From positions 1 through 20,747 of the forward strand of contig JAWUVP010000073.1 in the NCBI GenBank assembly GCA_034112285.1: 20,747 nucleotides of DNA, written 5' to 3'. The first letter of the stretch is position 1. Each line of letters begins with the position of its first letter. Under the pieces are notes generated by a model that was not told where the DNA came from, did no database searches, and saw nothing but the letters and a program-made list of their open reading frames with translations. Below, one piece after another: positions 7,242 to 14,033 of this stretch. The stretch comes from JAWUVP01 sp034112285. Its GTDB lineage: Bacteria; Pseudomonadota; Gammaproteobacteria; JABDGN01. The position numbers and the translations under genes are program-made.

Positions 7242-8753
7242 ATGTTCCGCTTAGTGATTTTGCTATTATTTATTCCTTTTCTATTGTCCGCCCAAACCCA
7301 GGCCGGTGGTGTGAGTCAGTTATTTGAGAACCTGAAGGCTAACCCCATGGGGTTGCGATTATTTCTGCTAAATATGCCCAAAGGCGGTGAGCTCCACTAC
7401 CACTGGGATGGCTCAACCTACCCTGAAAATATGGCTTACGATTTGCGTAACTCAAATTTTTGCTACAATAGCGCTCTTTTAGGTGTGCAGTCGGATAACA
7501 AATTTTGCAGCGATAAAGATCAGCTCAACAATATTGCTAGCAATCCTAGCCTTTACCAAACACTCATTAACAATTGGTCACTCACCAGCAATTATTCTAA
7601 CCGTGTAAAAACCAACGACCACTTTTTCCAATTTTTTATCGGCACCGAACCTGTAGTTGAACAATACAGCGGGCAAATGCTCGCCGATGAAATACAACGG
7701 GCCGGTACGCAGCATGAAGACTATATGGAAATGGTCACCATTTTAGATTTGCCAAAAATGATTTTGCTAGGCAGCCAAATTAGCGAGCAAAACAATTTGG
7801 AAAAAATGTATCAAGCCGTTCAAGCTACCAACACCACAAGCATGGTGAATAGTATTAGCCAATCAATTAAAATGGATTACACGCAAGCTCAACATCTTAT
7901 GCGCTGCGGCACGGCGCATGCCACGGTAGGTTGCGTAGTAAAAACACGGTTTTTATTGTCGGCTATGCGTAACTTTCCACCGAGCACGGTGTTTACACAA
8001 TTAGTCATTGCCTTTGAAGTGGCTAAAGTCAACCCATTGGTACTTGGTGTGGATTTGGTCGGCCCAGAAAATGATTATAATGCGGATCATGATTACACGC
8101 TACAAATGCAGATGATACATTTCTTACATAAGCTGTACCCAAGTGTGCATGTGCGTTTACATGCTGGGGAATTATCATTAGAAGAAGCTGCGCCAAACTT
8201 TATGCGCACTCATGTTGAGCAAGCTATCAATATCGCCGGTGCACAAAGAATAGGCCATGGTGTTGACATTGGGTATGAAACAAACGGTATTCGCACGCTA
8301 AAAGAAATGGCACGTAAGCACATTTGTGTGGAAACATTATTAACCAGCAATGAAAAGCTACTTGATATTAAAGGCCCAACACAGCCATTACCTTTATATT
8401 TGCACTATCATGTGCCAGTGGTGCTATCGACTGATGACGAAGGAATTTTACGTACGACCTTAACCAATGAGTTTTATAAAGCAGTAACACGCTATAATTT
8501 AACTTACGCGCAAATAAAAAAAATGGCACGCAATGTTCCCACTTATAGCTTTTTACCAGGTAAAAACTTGTGGGCTAATTTAGATGATTTTACCCCTGTG
8601 AAGTTTTGCAAAGGGCAACCACTCGGTGCTGCTCACCCAACCGGTGATTGCGCTATATTTTTAGCGCATAGCGAAAAAGCAAGATTGCAATGGAAGTTAG
8701 AGTCGCAACTAAAAACTTTTGAGGCGCACATCGTTAACAAAATGGCTGCGTAA
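7242..8753 (+). CDS. Exported adenosine deaminase, ADGF/ADA2-like
   Basis: The enzyme should hydrolyse adenosine (or deoxyadenosine) to inosine and ammonia. All metal-site motifs of the adenosine deaminase family are present: H52 and H54 in GGELHYHWDGS, H307 and E310 in RLHAGEL, H339 in RIGHGVDIG, and D398-D399 in LSTDDEG. The 503-residue length is well above the roughly 350 of cytosolic ADA and fits the longer secreted growth-factor type. Residues 1-21 are a signal peptide (hydrophobic LVILLLFIPFLLS, likely cleavage after AQTQA), so the protein acts in the periplasm or outside. Several cysteines (74, 89, 222, 231, 456, 470) fit an exported, disulfide-bearing protein. I chose the ATG at 7242 because GAGG lies six to seven bases upstream; an in-frame start at 7173 would bury the signal peptide. 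It diverges from sohB. Confidence 0.88.
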   Translation: MFRLVILLLFIPFLLSAQTQAGGVSQLFENLKANPMGLRLFLLNMPKGGELHYHWDGSTYPENMAYDLRNSNFCYNSALLGVQSDNKFCSDKDQLNNIASNPSLYQTLINNWSLTSNYSNRVKTNDHFFQFFIGTEPVVEQYSGQMLADEIQRAGTQHEDYMEMVTILDLPKMILLGSQISEQNNLEKMYQAVQATNTTSMVNSISQSIKMDYTQAQHLMRCGTAHATVGCVVKTRFLLSAMRNFPPSTVFTQLVIAFEVAKVNPLVLGVDLVGPENDYNADHDYTLQMQMIHFLHKLYPSVHVRLHAGELSLEEAAPNFMRTHVEQAINIAGAQRIGHGVDIGYETNGIRTLKEMARKHICVETLLTSNEKLLDIKGPTQPLPLYLHYHVPVVLSTDDEGILRTTLTNEFYKAVTRYNLTYAQIKKMARNVPTYSFLPGKNLWANLDDFTPVKFCKGQPLGAAHPTGDCAIFLAHSEKARLQWKLESQLKTFEAHIVNKMAA

Positions 8754-8759
8754 TAAAAC

Positions 8760-8784
8760 TTGCCTCCCTGTAAAAGGGAGGCAA
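8760..8784. terminator. Bidirectional hairpin terminator
   Basis: TTGCCTCCC at 8760-8768 pairs perfectly with GGGAGGCAA at 8776-8784 around a seven-base loop. It lies between two convergent genes, seven bases after the adenosine deaminase stop and seven after the stop of the pilX-like gene. Read on the minus strand it is followed by GTTTTATTA, a fair U-tract; read on the plus strand the tail is weaker. Confidence 0.75.
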
Positions 8785-8790
8785 TTAAAG

Positions 8791-9195
8791 TTACCCGCCT
8801 TTTGCCCAATCCAAAAGCGAAAACTTATCGCCCACCTGCGCATAACTAGCCTGCAACATCATATCAGGCACCTGAAACACACTCACCATGACAAGCTGCG
8901 CATTTACCCTTTGCACATAACGCCAAACACCAGGCTTGCATTGTTTGGCCTGCTGTTGCCACCAAGCAAAGGGTTGATTTAGCGGGTTAAGCGTTAATGA
9001 TTGTGTGTTAACCGGCAACACCGGCCGCTGCAACAAGCAGCGCTCCGTTTGTTCCCAGCGTCGTTGGTGGCGCAATAAACCCGCACTGGTTTGTAAAGCT
9101 TGCAAACTGTATTCATAACTCGCTAAGCTAAGCGCCGCCAAGGCGCTCAATAATACTAACATCACCACCAGGGTCGAGCCCATTTGTTGCTTCAT
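8791..9195 (-). CDS. PilX-like minor pilin (second cluster)
   Basis: This 134-residue protein starts MKQQMGSTLVVMLVLLSALA. It has a short prepilin leader with cleavage expected after Gly6, then a hydrophobic N-terminal helix without the Glu at mature position 5 that most pilins carry. Absence of Glu5 is known for the GspK type and fits PilX-like proteins. The remainder is short and contains two cysteines (C53, C86) that could form a disulfide. Its ATG overlaps the TGA of the pilW-like gene by four bases (ATGA), so translation is probably coupled. It is the last gene of the minus-strand pilin set and ends just before the hairpin at 8760-8784. Probable role: a tip/priming subunit of a type IV pilus or pseudopilus, inserted in the inner membrane before assembly. 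Confidence 0.6.
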   Translation of the reverse strand: MKQQMGSTLVVMLVLLSALAALSLASYEYSLQALQTSAGLLRHQRRWEQTERCLLQRPVLPVNTQSLTLNPLNQPFAWWQQQAKQCKPGVWRYVQRVNAQLVMVSVFQVPDMMLQASYAQVGDKFSLLDWAKGG

Positions 9196-9953
9196 AAGTT
9201 GCGTAACCGAACCGTGAATTTTAACGGTTTACCTTTAATAAAGGCTAATTGTAGTTGAACCCACTTTTTATCCACTAAATTAACCGCCATACTTTTTATG
9301 CCCGCTAACAATTCTTCGCCACGTTGATTATTGATTCTTAAATACAAACCATAGCCAGGCGAGTGCTGATTTTTTCGCAGATATAAATATTCAGTTTGCA
9401 CCGCGCTCACAAAGCTGTGTTTTTGGTAAGCTATGCTTAAGGTTTGTCGTGGAATAATTTTTTTGGTTTGGAGGGTGCTAAATAGATCGCTCTGCAAACA
9501 ATTGCTAATGATTATATTCTGCCCGCGATTAGCCAAATTATGCGCTAAGGTTATTGGGGCTTGTGTGGTTTTCATTGGTAAAGTGGTTAATTGCCAATGT
9601 GGGTCTGAAAACTCACTAATGATAACAGGGGAGTGCGGCGCCAAATCGTTCAAAAAGTTAGTTTTAGAATTATCGGCGGTAGTGAGTAGTAACCCGTTGT
9701 TGGTAACCAGAGAAGCGTGGTTGAAAAACGTCGCGGCATTGGGCTTTTGACACACAAAATAACCTGCCATTTTCAACATATAACGCAGGTTATGCAACGC
9801 ATAATAATGCTGCTGCAATTGCTCCACCTGCTGCTCTGCTTGCAAACTAAAATGGTGGCTACGCTGCAACAACAGCATGCCCGCCAATATCATTTCACTG
9901 CTTAACACTAAACATAACATTACTTCAATTAAAGTATAGCCTTTAGTGTTCAT
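9192..9953 (-). CDS. PilW/GspJ-like minor pilin (second cluster)
   Basis: The start is the ATG at 9953, giving 253 residues beginning MNTKGYTLIEVMLCLVLSS. This is a textbook class III prepilin leader: cleavage after Gly5, then Tyr, with Glu10 as mature Glu5, and a hydrophobic helix to about residue 30. In-frame starts further upstream would place residues before the leader and overlap the pilV-like gene. The size and position between a PilV-like and a PilX-like gene fit PilW (or GspJ in type II secretion). The start overlaps the end of the pilV-like gene by 11 bases and the stop overlaps the pilX-like gene by four. It bears little resemblance to the two plus-strand PilW proteins beyond the leader and lacks their acidic loop. 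Confidence 0.65.
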   Translation of the reverse strand: MNTKGYTLIEVMLCLVLSSEMILAGMLLLQRSHHFSLQAEQQVEQLQQHYYALHNLRYMLKMAGYFVCQKPNAATFFNHASLVTNNGLLLTTADNSKTNFLNDLAPHSPVIISEFSDPHWQLTTLPMKTTQAPITLAHNLANRGQNIIISNCLQSDLFSTLQTKKIIPRQTLSIAYQKHSFVSAVQTEYLYLRKNQHSPGYGLYLRINNQRGEELLAGIKSMAVNLVDKKWVQLQLAFIKGKPLKFTVRLRNL

Positions 9954-10113
9954 GTTCACTAATTGCTTTGAATAATAGGGTTTGATTGGTGCTGGCTTCA
10001 CGCAATAATTTTTGTGATTGCACATCCAGGCGCAACAACCCAAGCATGGCAACGCCGAAAATGCTCAAGCAAAGTAATATTTCAATAAGAGTGAAGCCAT
10101 GTTTTTTATGCAT
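9943..10113 (-). CDS. Very short PilV/GspI-like prepilin (56 residues)
   Basis: A frame of 57 codons reads MHKKHGFTLIEILLCLSIFG onward and ends KAISEHEH. The leader has basic residues, cleavage expected after Gly6 before Phe7, mature Glu5 at residue 11, and a hydrophobic helix to about residue 28. It overlaps the following pilW-like gene by 11 bases, as expected for a coupled minor-pilin set. At 56 residues it is less than half the usual PilV or GspI length, so only the N-terminal helix and a short tail remain. It may be a truncated gene or a genuine mini-pilin, as seen for some GspI-like proteins. GGAG lies only two bases before the ATG, so its ribosome site is imperfect. Confidence 0.6.
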   Translation of the reverse strand: MHKKHGFTLIEILLCLSIFGVAMLGLLRLDVQSQKLLREASTNQTLLFKAISEHEH

Positions 10114-10120
10114 GGCTCCA

Positions 10121-10138
10121 TGCTAAAGATCTTTAGCA
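10121..10138. promoter_or_regulatory. Perfect 18-base palindrome upstream of the pilV-like gene
   Basis: TGCTAAAGATCTTTAGCA is its own reverse complement. It begins seven bases before the start codon of the 56-residue pilV-like gene and lies 32 bases after the pilE stop. It may be an operator, or a short hairpin (seven-base stem, GATC loop) between pilE and the following genes. No T run follows on the minus strand, so a terminator is less likely. Confidence 0.5.
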
Positions 10139-10170
10139 GGTTAGGCAATGGTGACTTTTAACTAGCAGAG

Positions 10171-10584
10171 TTAATTAGTCCAACAACCACTGGGCAGTTT
10201 AGTGTTGTCCTGGTTTAGTGACAACGGTGTGCAGGCGGTGCTGTTTTCTGTGTCTGTGGCTTGCGAGGTGCCCTCCTTGGCGGTGGCTGTGAGCGTGTAA
10301 GCTGTGGTGGTGTTGCCGGTGACGGTGTAGTTGTAGTAGGTGCTACTGCTACTGCCGCCAATTTGTTCCAAGGTGCCGTAGGTCGTGTTGGTGGCGCGGT
10401 ATTTTGCTTGCAAGGCTTGCAGATGTAGCAGCTCGCTAACGCCTTCTTGGCGACGGCTTTTTCGAATGTGGTGTTGATAGCTCGGTACAGCAATCATAGC
10501 CAAAATGGCGATAATAAAGACCACAATCATAAGCTCTATGAGTGTAAAACCGTTATCTAGTGATATGTTACTAGTCTTGCGCAT
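10171..10584 (-). CDS. pilE: PilE-type type IV pilin
   Basis: The 137-residue product has a 12-residue leader ending in Gly12, then FTLIELMIVVFIIAILAMIAVPSY, the classic N-terminal helix with Glu17 as mature Glu5. Two C-terminal cysteines, C118 and C134, enclose a D-region loop (CTPLSLNQDNTKLPSGC), as in PilE minor pilins and in some major pilins. The start is the ATG at 10584, because GGAG lies six bases before it; a longer frame runs upstream through the divergent fimU gene but has no pilin meaning. It is the first gene of the minus-strand set; the next one starts 57 bases after its stop. PilE is normally the last gene of the fimU-pilV-pilW-pilX-pilY1-pilE cluster, so its placement here in divergent orientation is unusual. 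Confidence 0.82.
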   Translation of the reverse strand: MRKTSNISLDNGFTLIELMIVVFIIAILAMIAVPSYQHHIRKSRRQEGVSELLHLQALQAKYRATNTTYGTLEQIGGSSSSTYYNYTVTGNTTTAYTLTATAKEGTSQATDTENSTACTPLSLNQDNTKLPSGCWTN

Positions 10585-10702
10585 AAATATCTCCAATAAA
10601 ATCAGTTGCTTGGCAAAATGATAAGGTTGCAAAAATCTGCAAAAATGCCATTTGTGAACTATACTGATTATACAGGGATGAGTGTAATTGGCGAGGATTG
10701 CC
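10585..10702. promoter_or_regulatory. Divergent promoter region of pilE and fimU
   Basis: These 118 bases control both pilin sets. The minus strand has a perfect TATAAT at 10667-10672, although its -35 position is poor and it would give a leader of about 80 bases for pilE. The plus strand has TATACT at 10659-10664, with a weak TGCAAA upstream, for fimU. TTTTTGCA occurs twice on the minus strand within 10630-10646. The ribosome sites are GGAG for pilE and GAGGA (10693-10697) for fimU. Confidence 0.4.
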
Positions 10703-11242
10703 ATGTTTAAGACAAAAATGGCCGGTTGGCAACAACTTGGCTTTACATTAATTGAGTTACTGATGGCCATAGCGGTGATCGGCATACTAATGACCGTGGC
10801 TTTTGCCACCATGGGTGAGTCGGTTGATAACACGCGTTTGCGTGGGGCTGTCGAAGCGCTGTATGGCGATTTATTGCTTGCTAAAAACGAAGCGGTTAGC
10901 AGTGGTGCACCGGTTTATTTGGTGGCCAGCACCGGCGCCAGCTGGTGTTATGGTCTGTCAAGTTCGACAGGTTGCACCTGTGGCGGTTCGACCTGTAAAG
11001 TTAACAGCGCGCTTTATGAGCGCAACGTCGATGGTTATCCCAATATCTCATTAGCAACCAATAACATGAGTGGCGAAATAACAATTGGTGCTATGCAAGG
11101 TAAAGTCTTAGCGGGCATGAGCACCTCACCGATTACGTTCACACTGACCAATAGTAATAGCGAAGCAGCAACTGTGACGCTGACTGACTTTGGTACCATC
11201 ACTTATTGCTCCAACAACATTGCGGGGTTTCCATCATGTTAG
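10703..11242 (+). CDS. fimU: FimU/GspH-like minor pilin
   Basis: The start is the ATG at 10703, with GAGGA five bases upstream; the in-frame TTG at 10688 is less likely. The 179-residue product has a 13-residue leader ending in Gly13, then FTLIELLMAIAVIGILMTVAF with mature Glu5 at residue 18. The region after it, LRGAVEALYGDLLLAKNEAVSSG, is typical of the GspH/FimT domain that begins after the helix. A Cys-rich loop follows, and the protein ends in Cys. FimU/GspH belongs to the priming complex that starts pilus assembly and stays near the tip. Its last seven bases overlap the start of pilW, indicating translational coupling. It heads the plus-strand set fimU-pilW-pilW-pilX-pilV. Confidence 0.8.
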   Translation: MFKTKMAGWQQLGFTLIELLMAIAVIGILMTVAFATMGESVDNTRLRGAVEALYGDLLLAKNEAVSSGAPVYLVASTGASWCYGLSSSTGCTCGGSTCKVNSALYERNVDGYPNISLATNNMSGEITIGAMQGKVLAGMSTSPITFTLTNSNSEAATVTLTDFGTITYCSNNIAGFPSC

Positions 11243-12213
11243 GCTTTAAGCAGCGTGGTGTAGGCATGATTGAGCTCATGGTCTCAATGCTGTTGAGCGC
11301 GGTGTTAATTGTTGGTGTCTTTAAACTCTATTCTTCTTATGTACACGGTGGTCTTGAAACGTTAAATGAAGGCCGTTTGCAGCTGGATTTAGAGCAAACC
11401 ATGGCGCAAATTAGCCGTGAGATTCGACGTTCTTCTCCGGACATGACTGCCGACAGCAGTTTTTCTTGGGACACTGACATGGTGTTAAAAATCAATGAAC
11501 CTAGCGGCACAGGTAATGTTATCACGCCAGGAAACCCCGGTAGTTTTCCAACTATTAGCACCAGCTCGTCAGGGCCTATTCTTGGAGCCTATGCGGAACA
11601 TGGCAATGGACGTGTGCAGTTAACTTATTATAGTGGCTCGGGTGCAAGAGCTACGGGTACGGTTTTAGTCCCCTTTACTAACATGCCAGGAAATAAAAAA
11701 TTACAACCAGGCGAGTGGTTTGTGGTTGATCCTAACGTGGTGACGGTCAACAATGTCATGCGTGTTACAACACCAGGGCCCGGTACGGGCAGCTGCATTC
11801 TTTTTAGTTATGACGCGAATAAAAATGGTGACATTGACTCAAGCTCAACGGATGAACGCTATGGATTTCGACTTACCACCAGTGGTGGAGTTGGAAAGGT
11901 GGAGCGACGGACTAGCGGCGATTTCACTAGCTGTAGCACGGGATCTTGGGCGAGCATTACTGATAATAAAACCGTAGACGTAACGACCTTAAATTTCGTG
12001 ATGAGCAGCATTGAAACGGATAATATTAATGGTGGCTGTACGATTGAATCTCATGTTGACATCACTTTGGCTGGCGAATTGGTGCAAGCGAGCTCAATTA
12101 ATAAAACGCTCAGCCAGTCTGTGGCGATTAGAAATGATCAAGTGACGCTGGGTAGCTGTGGCAGCAGTGATGACGACGACGATGACGACGACGACGATGA
12201 TGATAGTAATTAA
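11236..12213 (+). CDS. pilW: PilW-like minor pilin, copy 1, with Asp-only tail
   Basis: The ATG at 11236 lies inside the end of fimU. The 325-residue product has an eight-residue leader ending in Gly8, then VGMIELMVSMLLSAVLIVGVF with mature Glu5 at residue 13. Four cysteines (187, 233, 268, 308) are conserved in the next gene and may form two disulfides. Residues 193-201, DANKNGDID, look like the first part of an EF-hand or dockerin calcium loop. Twelve Asp residues in a row (312-323) stand before a final SN. PilW is a minor pilin of the tip/priming complex. The next gene is a clear paralogue, so the pair arose by tandem duplication. The Asp tail is absent from copy 2. Confidence 0.8.
   Translation: MLGFKQRGVGMIELMVSMLLSAVLIVGVFKLYSSYVHGGLETLNEGRLQLDLEQTMAQISREIRRSSPDMTADSSFSWDTDMVLKINEPSGTGNVITPGNPGSFPTISTSSSGPILGAYAEHGNGRVQLTYYSGSGARATGTVLVPFTNMPGNKKLQPGEWFVVDPNVVTVNNVMRVTTPGPGTGSCILFSYDANKNGDIDSSSTDERYGFRLTTSGGVGKVERRTSGDFTSCSTGSWASITDNKTVDVTTLNFVMSSIETDNINGGCTIESHVDITLAGELVQASSINKTLSQSVAIRNDQVTLGSCGSSDDDDDDDDDDDDSN
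12169..12204 (+). repeat. GAY triplet repeat coding for 12 Asp
   Basis: Twelve GAT/GAC codons in a row near the 3' end of the first pilW. The codons are mixed (GAT and GAC), so it is not a pure microsatellite. Length change would alter the number of Asp residues without changing the frame. Confidence 0.85.
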
Positions 12214-12227
12214 ATTTAAGGATAAAA

Positions 12228-13163
12228 ATGTTTAATCAACGAGGCAAACAAACAGGTTTAGGCTTGATTGAGCTCATGATTTCTCTGGTGCTAGCATCGG
12301 CGTTAATAATTACTACGTATAAAATTTATTCTTCTTACATGCAAACGGGTTTACAAAGTTTGCGTACTAATCACATGCAGCTTGTGCTAGAACAGGCTAT
12401 GAGTGAAATGAATAGAGAGTTTCGGCGTGCTGTCCCCGATATAGATAGCGATGATAGTTTCGAATGGGATACCGATACGATATTAAAGATTAACAATAGT
12501 GATGGCTCAGGTAATGTTATCACACCGGGTAATCCAGGCAACTTTCCGAGTGTGCTAGAAAATTCGATTGGTCCTATTTTAGGTGTCGGCCCCGCTTTTG
12601 GTAATGGTCGAGTGCAAATTACTGACTATAATGGTAGTGGTGCGTCAGCAACGGGTATCACATTAACTCCGTTCACAAACATGTCAAATGATGGCAAGTT
12701 ACAACCGGGAGAGTGGTTTGTGGTTAATCCCATGGTGACAACGATCAGCAGTGTTTTTCGCTTATTAACCCCCGGGCCTGATGCGGGCAGTTGTGCGTTA
12801 TTTACTTATGATGCGGATAAAGACGGTGACATTAACGTACTCAGCAATAATGATGAACGTTATGGGTATCGCCTAACTACCGAAAATGATATTGGTGTAT
12901 TGGAAAAACGTCAGGGTGGTGATTTTACGGACTGTACCAGTGGCACTTGGCAGGCGATAACAGATAATAAATTAGTCAATATAACAGACTTGAATTTTTC
13001 ATTAAATTCATTGCCTAGCGGTAATTCATGGGGAGGGTGTAATTACCAGCAAAGTTTAACAATAACCTTAACAGGTCAACGTATAGATGATGCGACGGTG
13101 AGTAAAACGTTGACCCAAACAGCCCCGATAAAAAATGTACAAATTAGCACAGAGAGTTGCTAG
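12228..13163 (+). CDS. pilW: PilW-like minor pilin, copy 2
   Basis: The ATG at 12228 has AAGGA five bases upstream and follows copy 1 by 14 bases. The 311-residue product has a ten-residue leader ending in Gly10, then LGLIELMISLVLASALIITTY with mature Glu5 at residue 15. It aligns with copy 1 along its whole length, sharing blocks such as GNVITPGNPG, LQPGEWFVV and DERYG, and the four cysteines (189, 236, 271, 311). The acidic loop is a better EF-hand match than in copy 1: residues 195-203, DADKDGDIN, with D209 and E210 following. It ends at the last cysteine with no Asp tail. Two diverged PilW subunits in one cluster suggest a heteromeric or alternative tip. Confidence 0.8.
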   Translation: MFNQRGKQTGLGLIELMISLVLASALIITTYKIYSSYMQTGLQSLRTNHMQLVLEQAMSEMNREFRRAVPDIDSDDSFEWDTDTILKINNSDGSGNVITPGNPGNFPSVLENSIGPILGVGPAFGNGRVQITDYNGSGASATGITLTPFTNMSNDGKLQPGEWFVVNPMVTTISSVFRLLTPGPDAGSCALFTYDADKDGDINVLSNNDERYGYRLTTENDIGVLEKRQGGDFTDCTSGTWQAITDNKLVNITDLNFSLNSLPSGNSWGGCNYQQSLTITLTGQRIDDATVSKTLTQTAPIKNVQISTESC

Positions 13164-13178
13164 TTAAAAAGGATGATT

Positions 13179-13634
13179 ATGTTTAGTCAACGCCAAAAAC
13201 AACAAGGTGTGTTCGCCTTAACACTTGCACTGGTCATGTTATTGATAATGGGGCTGTTTGCCTTGTTATTTGAGCTGCGTAGTGTGCAAAAATATAAGAT
13301 TGTCGAAAGCCATTATCGCGGTGAACAAGCGCTTAATGCAGCAGAAGCCGGGTTAAATTACGGCGTAGCCTATGTTATTGAAACACCAACCGGCGCCACA
13401 ACCCCAAATGTAACTGAACTAGATCTTGAAACTATTAATACTGCAATGGGCAGTGGTGCTGGAGAGGTAACCAGTGTGTCGTCTAGCGAACAGTCTACAA
13501 ACGTTTATAAGATCATATCCACCGGACAAAGTGCCGATGGTTTGGCAAGCCGAACTATAGAACATGTAATTAATGTCACGCCACAAGATCCTGATAGCTC
13601 GGGTTATGATGTTAGTGGCTGGAAGGATTATTAA
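13179..13634 (+). CDS. pilX: PilX-like minor pilin
   Basis: I chose the ATG at 13179 over the one at 13173, because AAGGA at 13169-13173 is then five bases away and the leader MFSQRQKQQG resembles that of the second PilW. The 151-residue product has cleavage expected after Gly10 and a hydrophobic helix VFALTLALVMLLIMGLFALL without mature Glu5. This is followed by the AAEAGLNYG motif at 54-62, typical of PilX N-terminal domains. PilX proteins join the FimU-PilV-PilW priming complex and usually link it to PilY1. No pilY1 follows here. Spacing to the next gene is one base. Confidence 0.78.
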   Translation: MFSQRQKQQGVFALTLALVMLLIMGLFALLFELRSVQKYKIVESHYRGEQALNAAEAGLNYGVAYVIETPTGATTPNVTELDLETINTAMGSGAGEVTSVSSSEQSTNVYKIISTGQSADGLASRTIEHVINVTPQDPDSSGYDVSGWKDY

Positions 13635-13635
13635 T

Positions 13636-14031
13636 ATGCGCCAACAAAAAGGGTTTACGTTAATTGAATTAATGATAACGCTGATCGTGCTGGGTGCGGG
13701 TATTGGCGCTTTGGCATACTTACAAGCGCGTTTAACTACAATAACAGTTTATAGCTCAGCCGAGTATGATGCTATTGGTTTGGCTAGTAATAAAATAGCA
13801 AGCTTGCATGGTGTGGCATACGATGATATTACTGCGGCAATAGGTCTATCAGATACCACGACTGTGGGTAATACCGTTTTTACTCGGCTGTGGACGGTAG
13901 TCTCTCAAACGTCTCCCACATATAAGACAATAGATGTAAAAGTTAGCTGGACGGATGCCGATAACAATGCGCATTTTATAAAATTGGGCAGTGCCATTGC
14001 AAAAACTAGTCCAGCGAATGCGCAGCTTTAG
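13636..14031 (+). CDS. pilV: PilV-like minor pilin
   Basis: The ATG at 13636 has AAGGA eight bases upstream. The 131-residue product has a six-residue leader ending in Gly6, then FTLIELMITLIVLGAGIGAL with mature Glu5 at residue 11, and the rest matches the PilV style: FTRLWTVV, then a strand ending VSWTDADN. It closes the plus-strand minor-pilin set. In most gammaproteobacteria pilV comes second, after fimU, so the order fimU-pilW-pilW-pilX-pilV is rearranged. Only two bases separate its stop from that of the convergent MFS gene, and no terminator hairpin is visible. Confidence 0.8.
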   Translation: MRQQKGFTLIELMITLIVLGAGIGALAYLQARLTTITVYSSAEYDAIGLASNKIASLHGVAYDDITAAIGLSDTTTVGNTVFTRLWTVVSQTSPTYKTIDVKVSWTDADNNAHFIKLGSAIAKTSPANAQL

Positions 14032-14033
14032 CA

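Noticed and set aside
10158..10174. Small hairpin TTAACT-N5-AGTTAA across the pilE stop as a terminator
   Set aside because: Six-base AT-rich arms overlapping the stop codon and no T run on the minus strand; too weak to call.
10639..10650. Sigma54-like TGGCATTTTTGC upstream of pilE (minus strand)
   Set aside because: Pilin genes are often sigma54-dependent, but GG and GC are seven bases apart here instead of ten, so it does not fit a -24/-12 promoter.
10585..10833. Extension of the pilE frame upstream to 10833
   Set aside because: It would run through the divergent fimU gene and add residues before a perfect prepilin leader; the GGAG-supported ATG at 10584 explains the gene.
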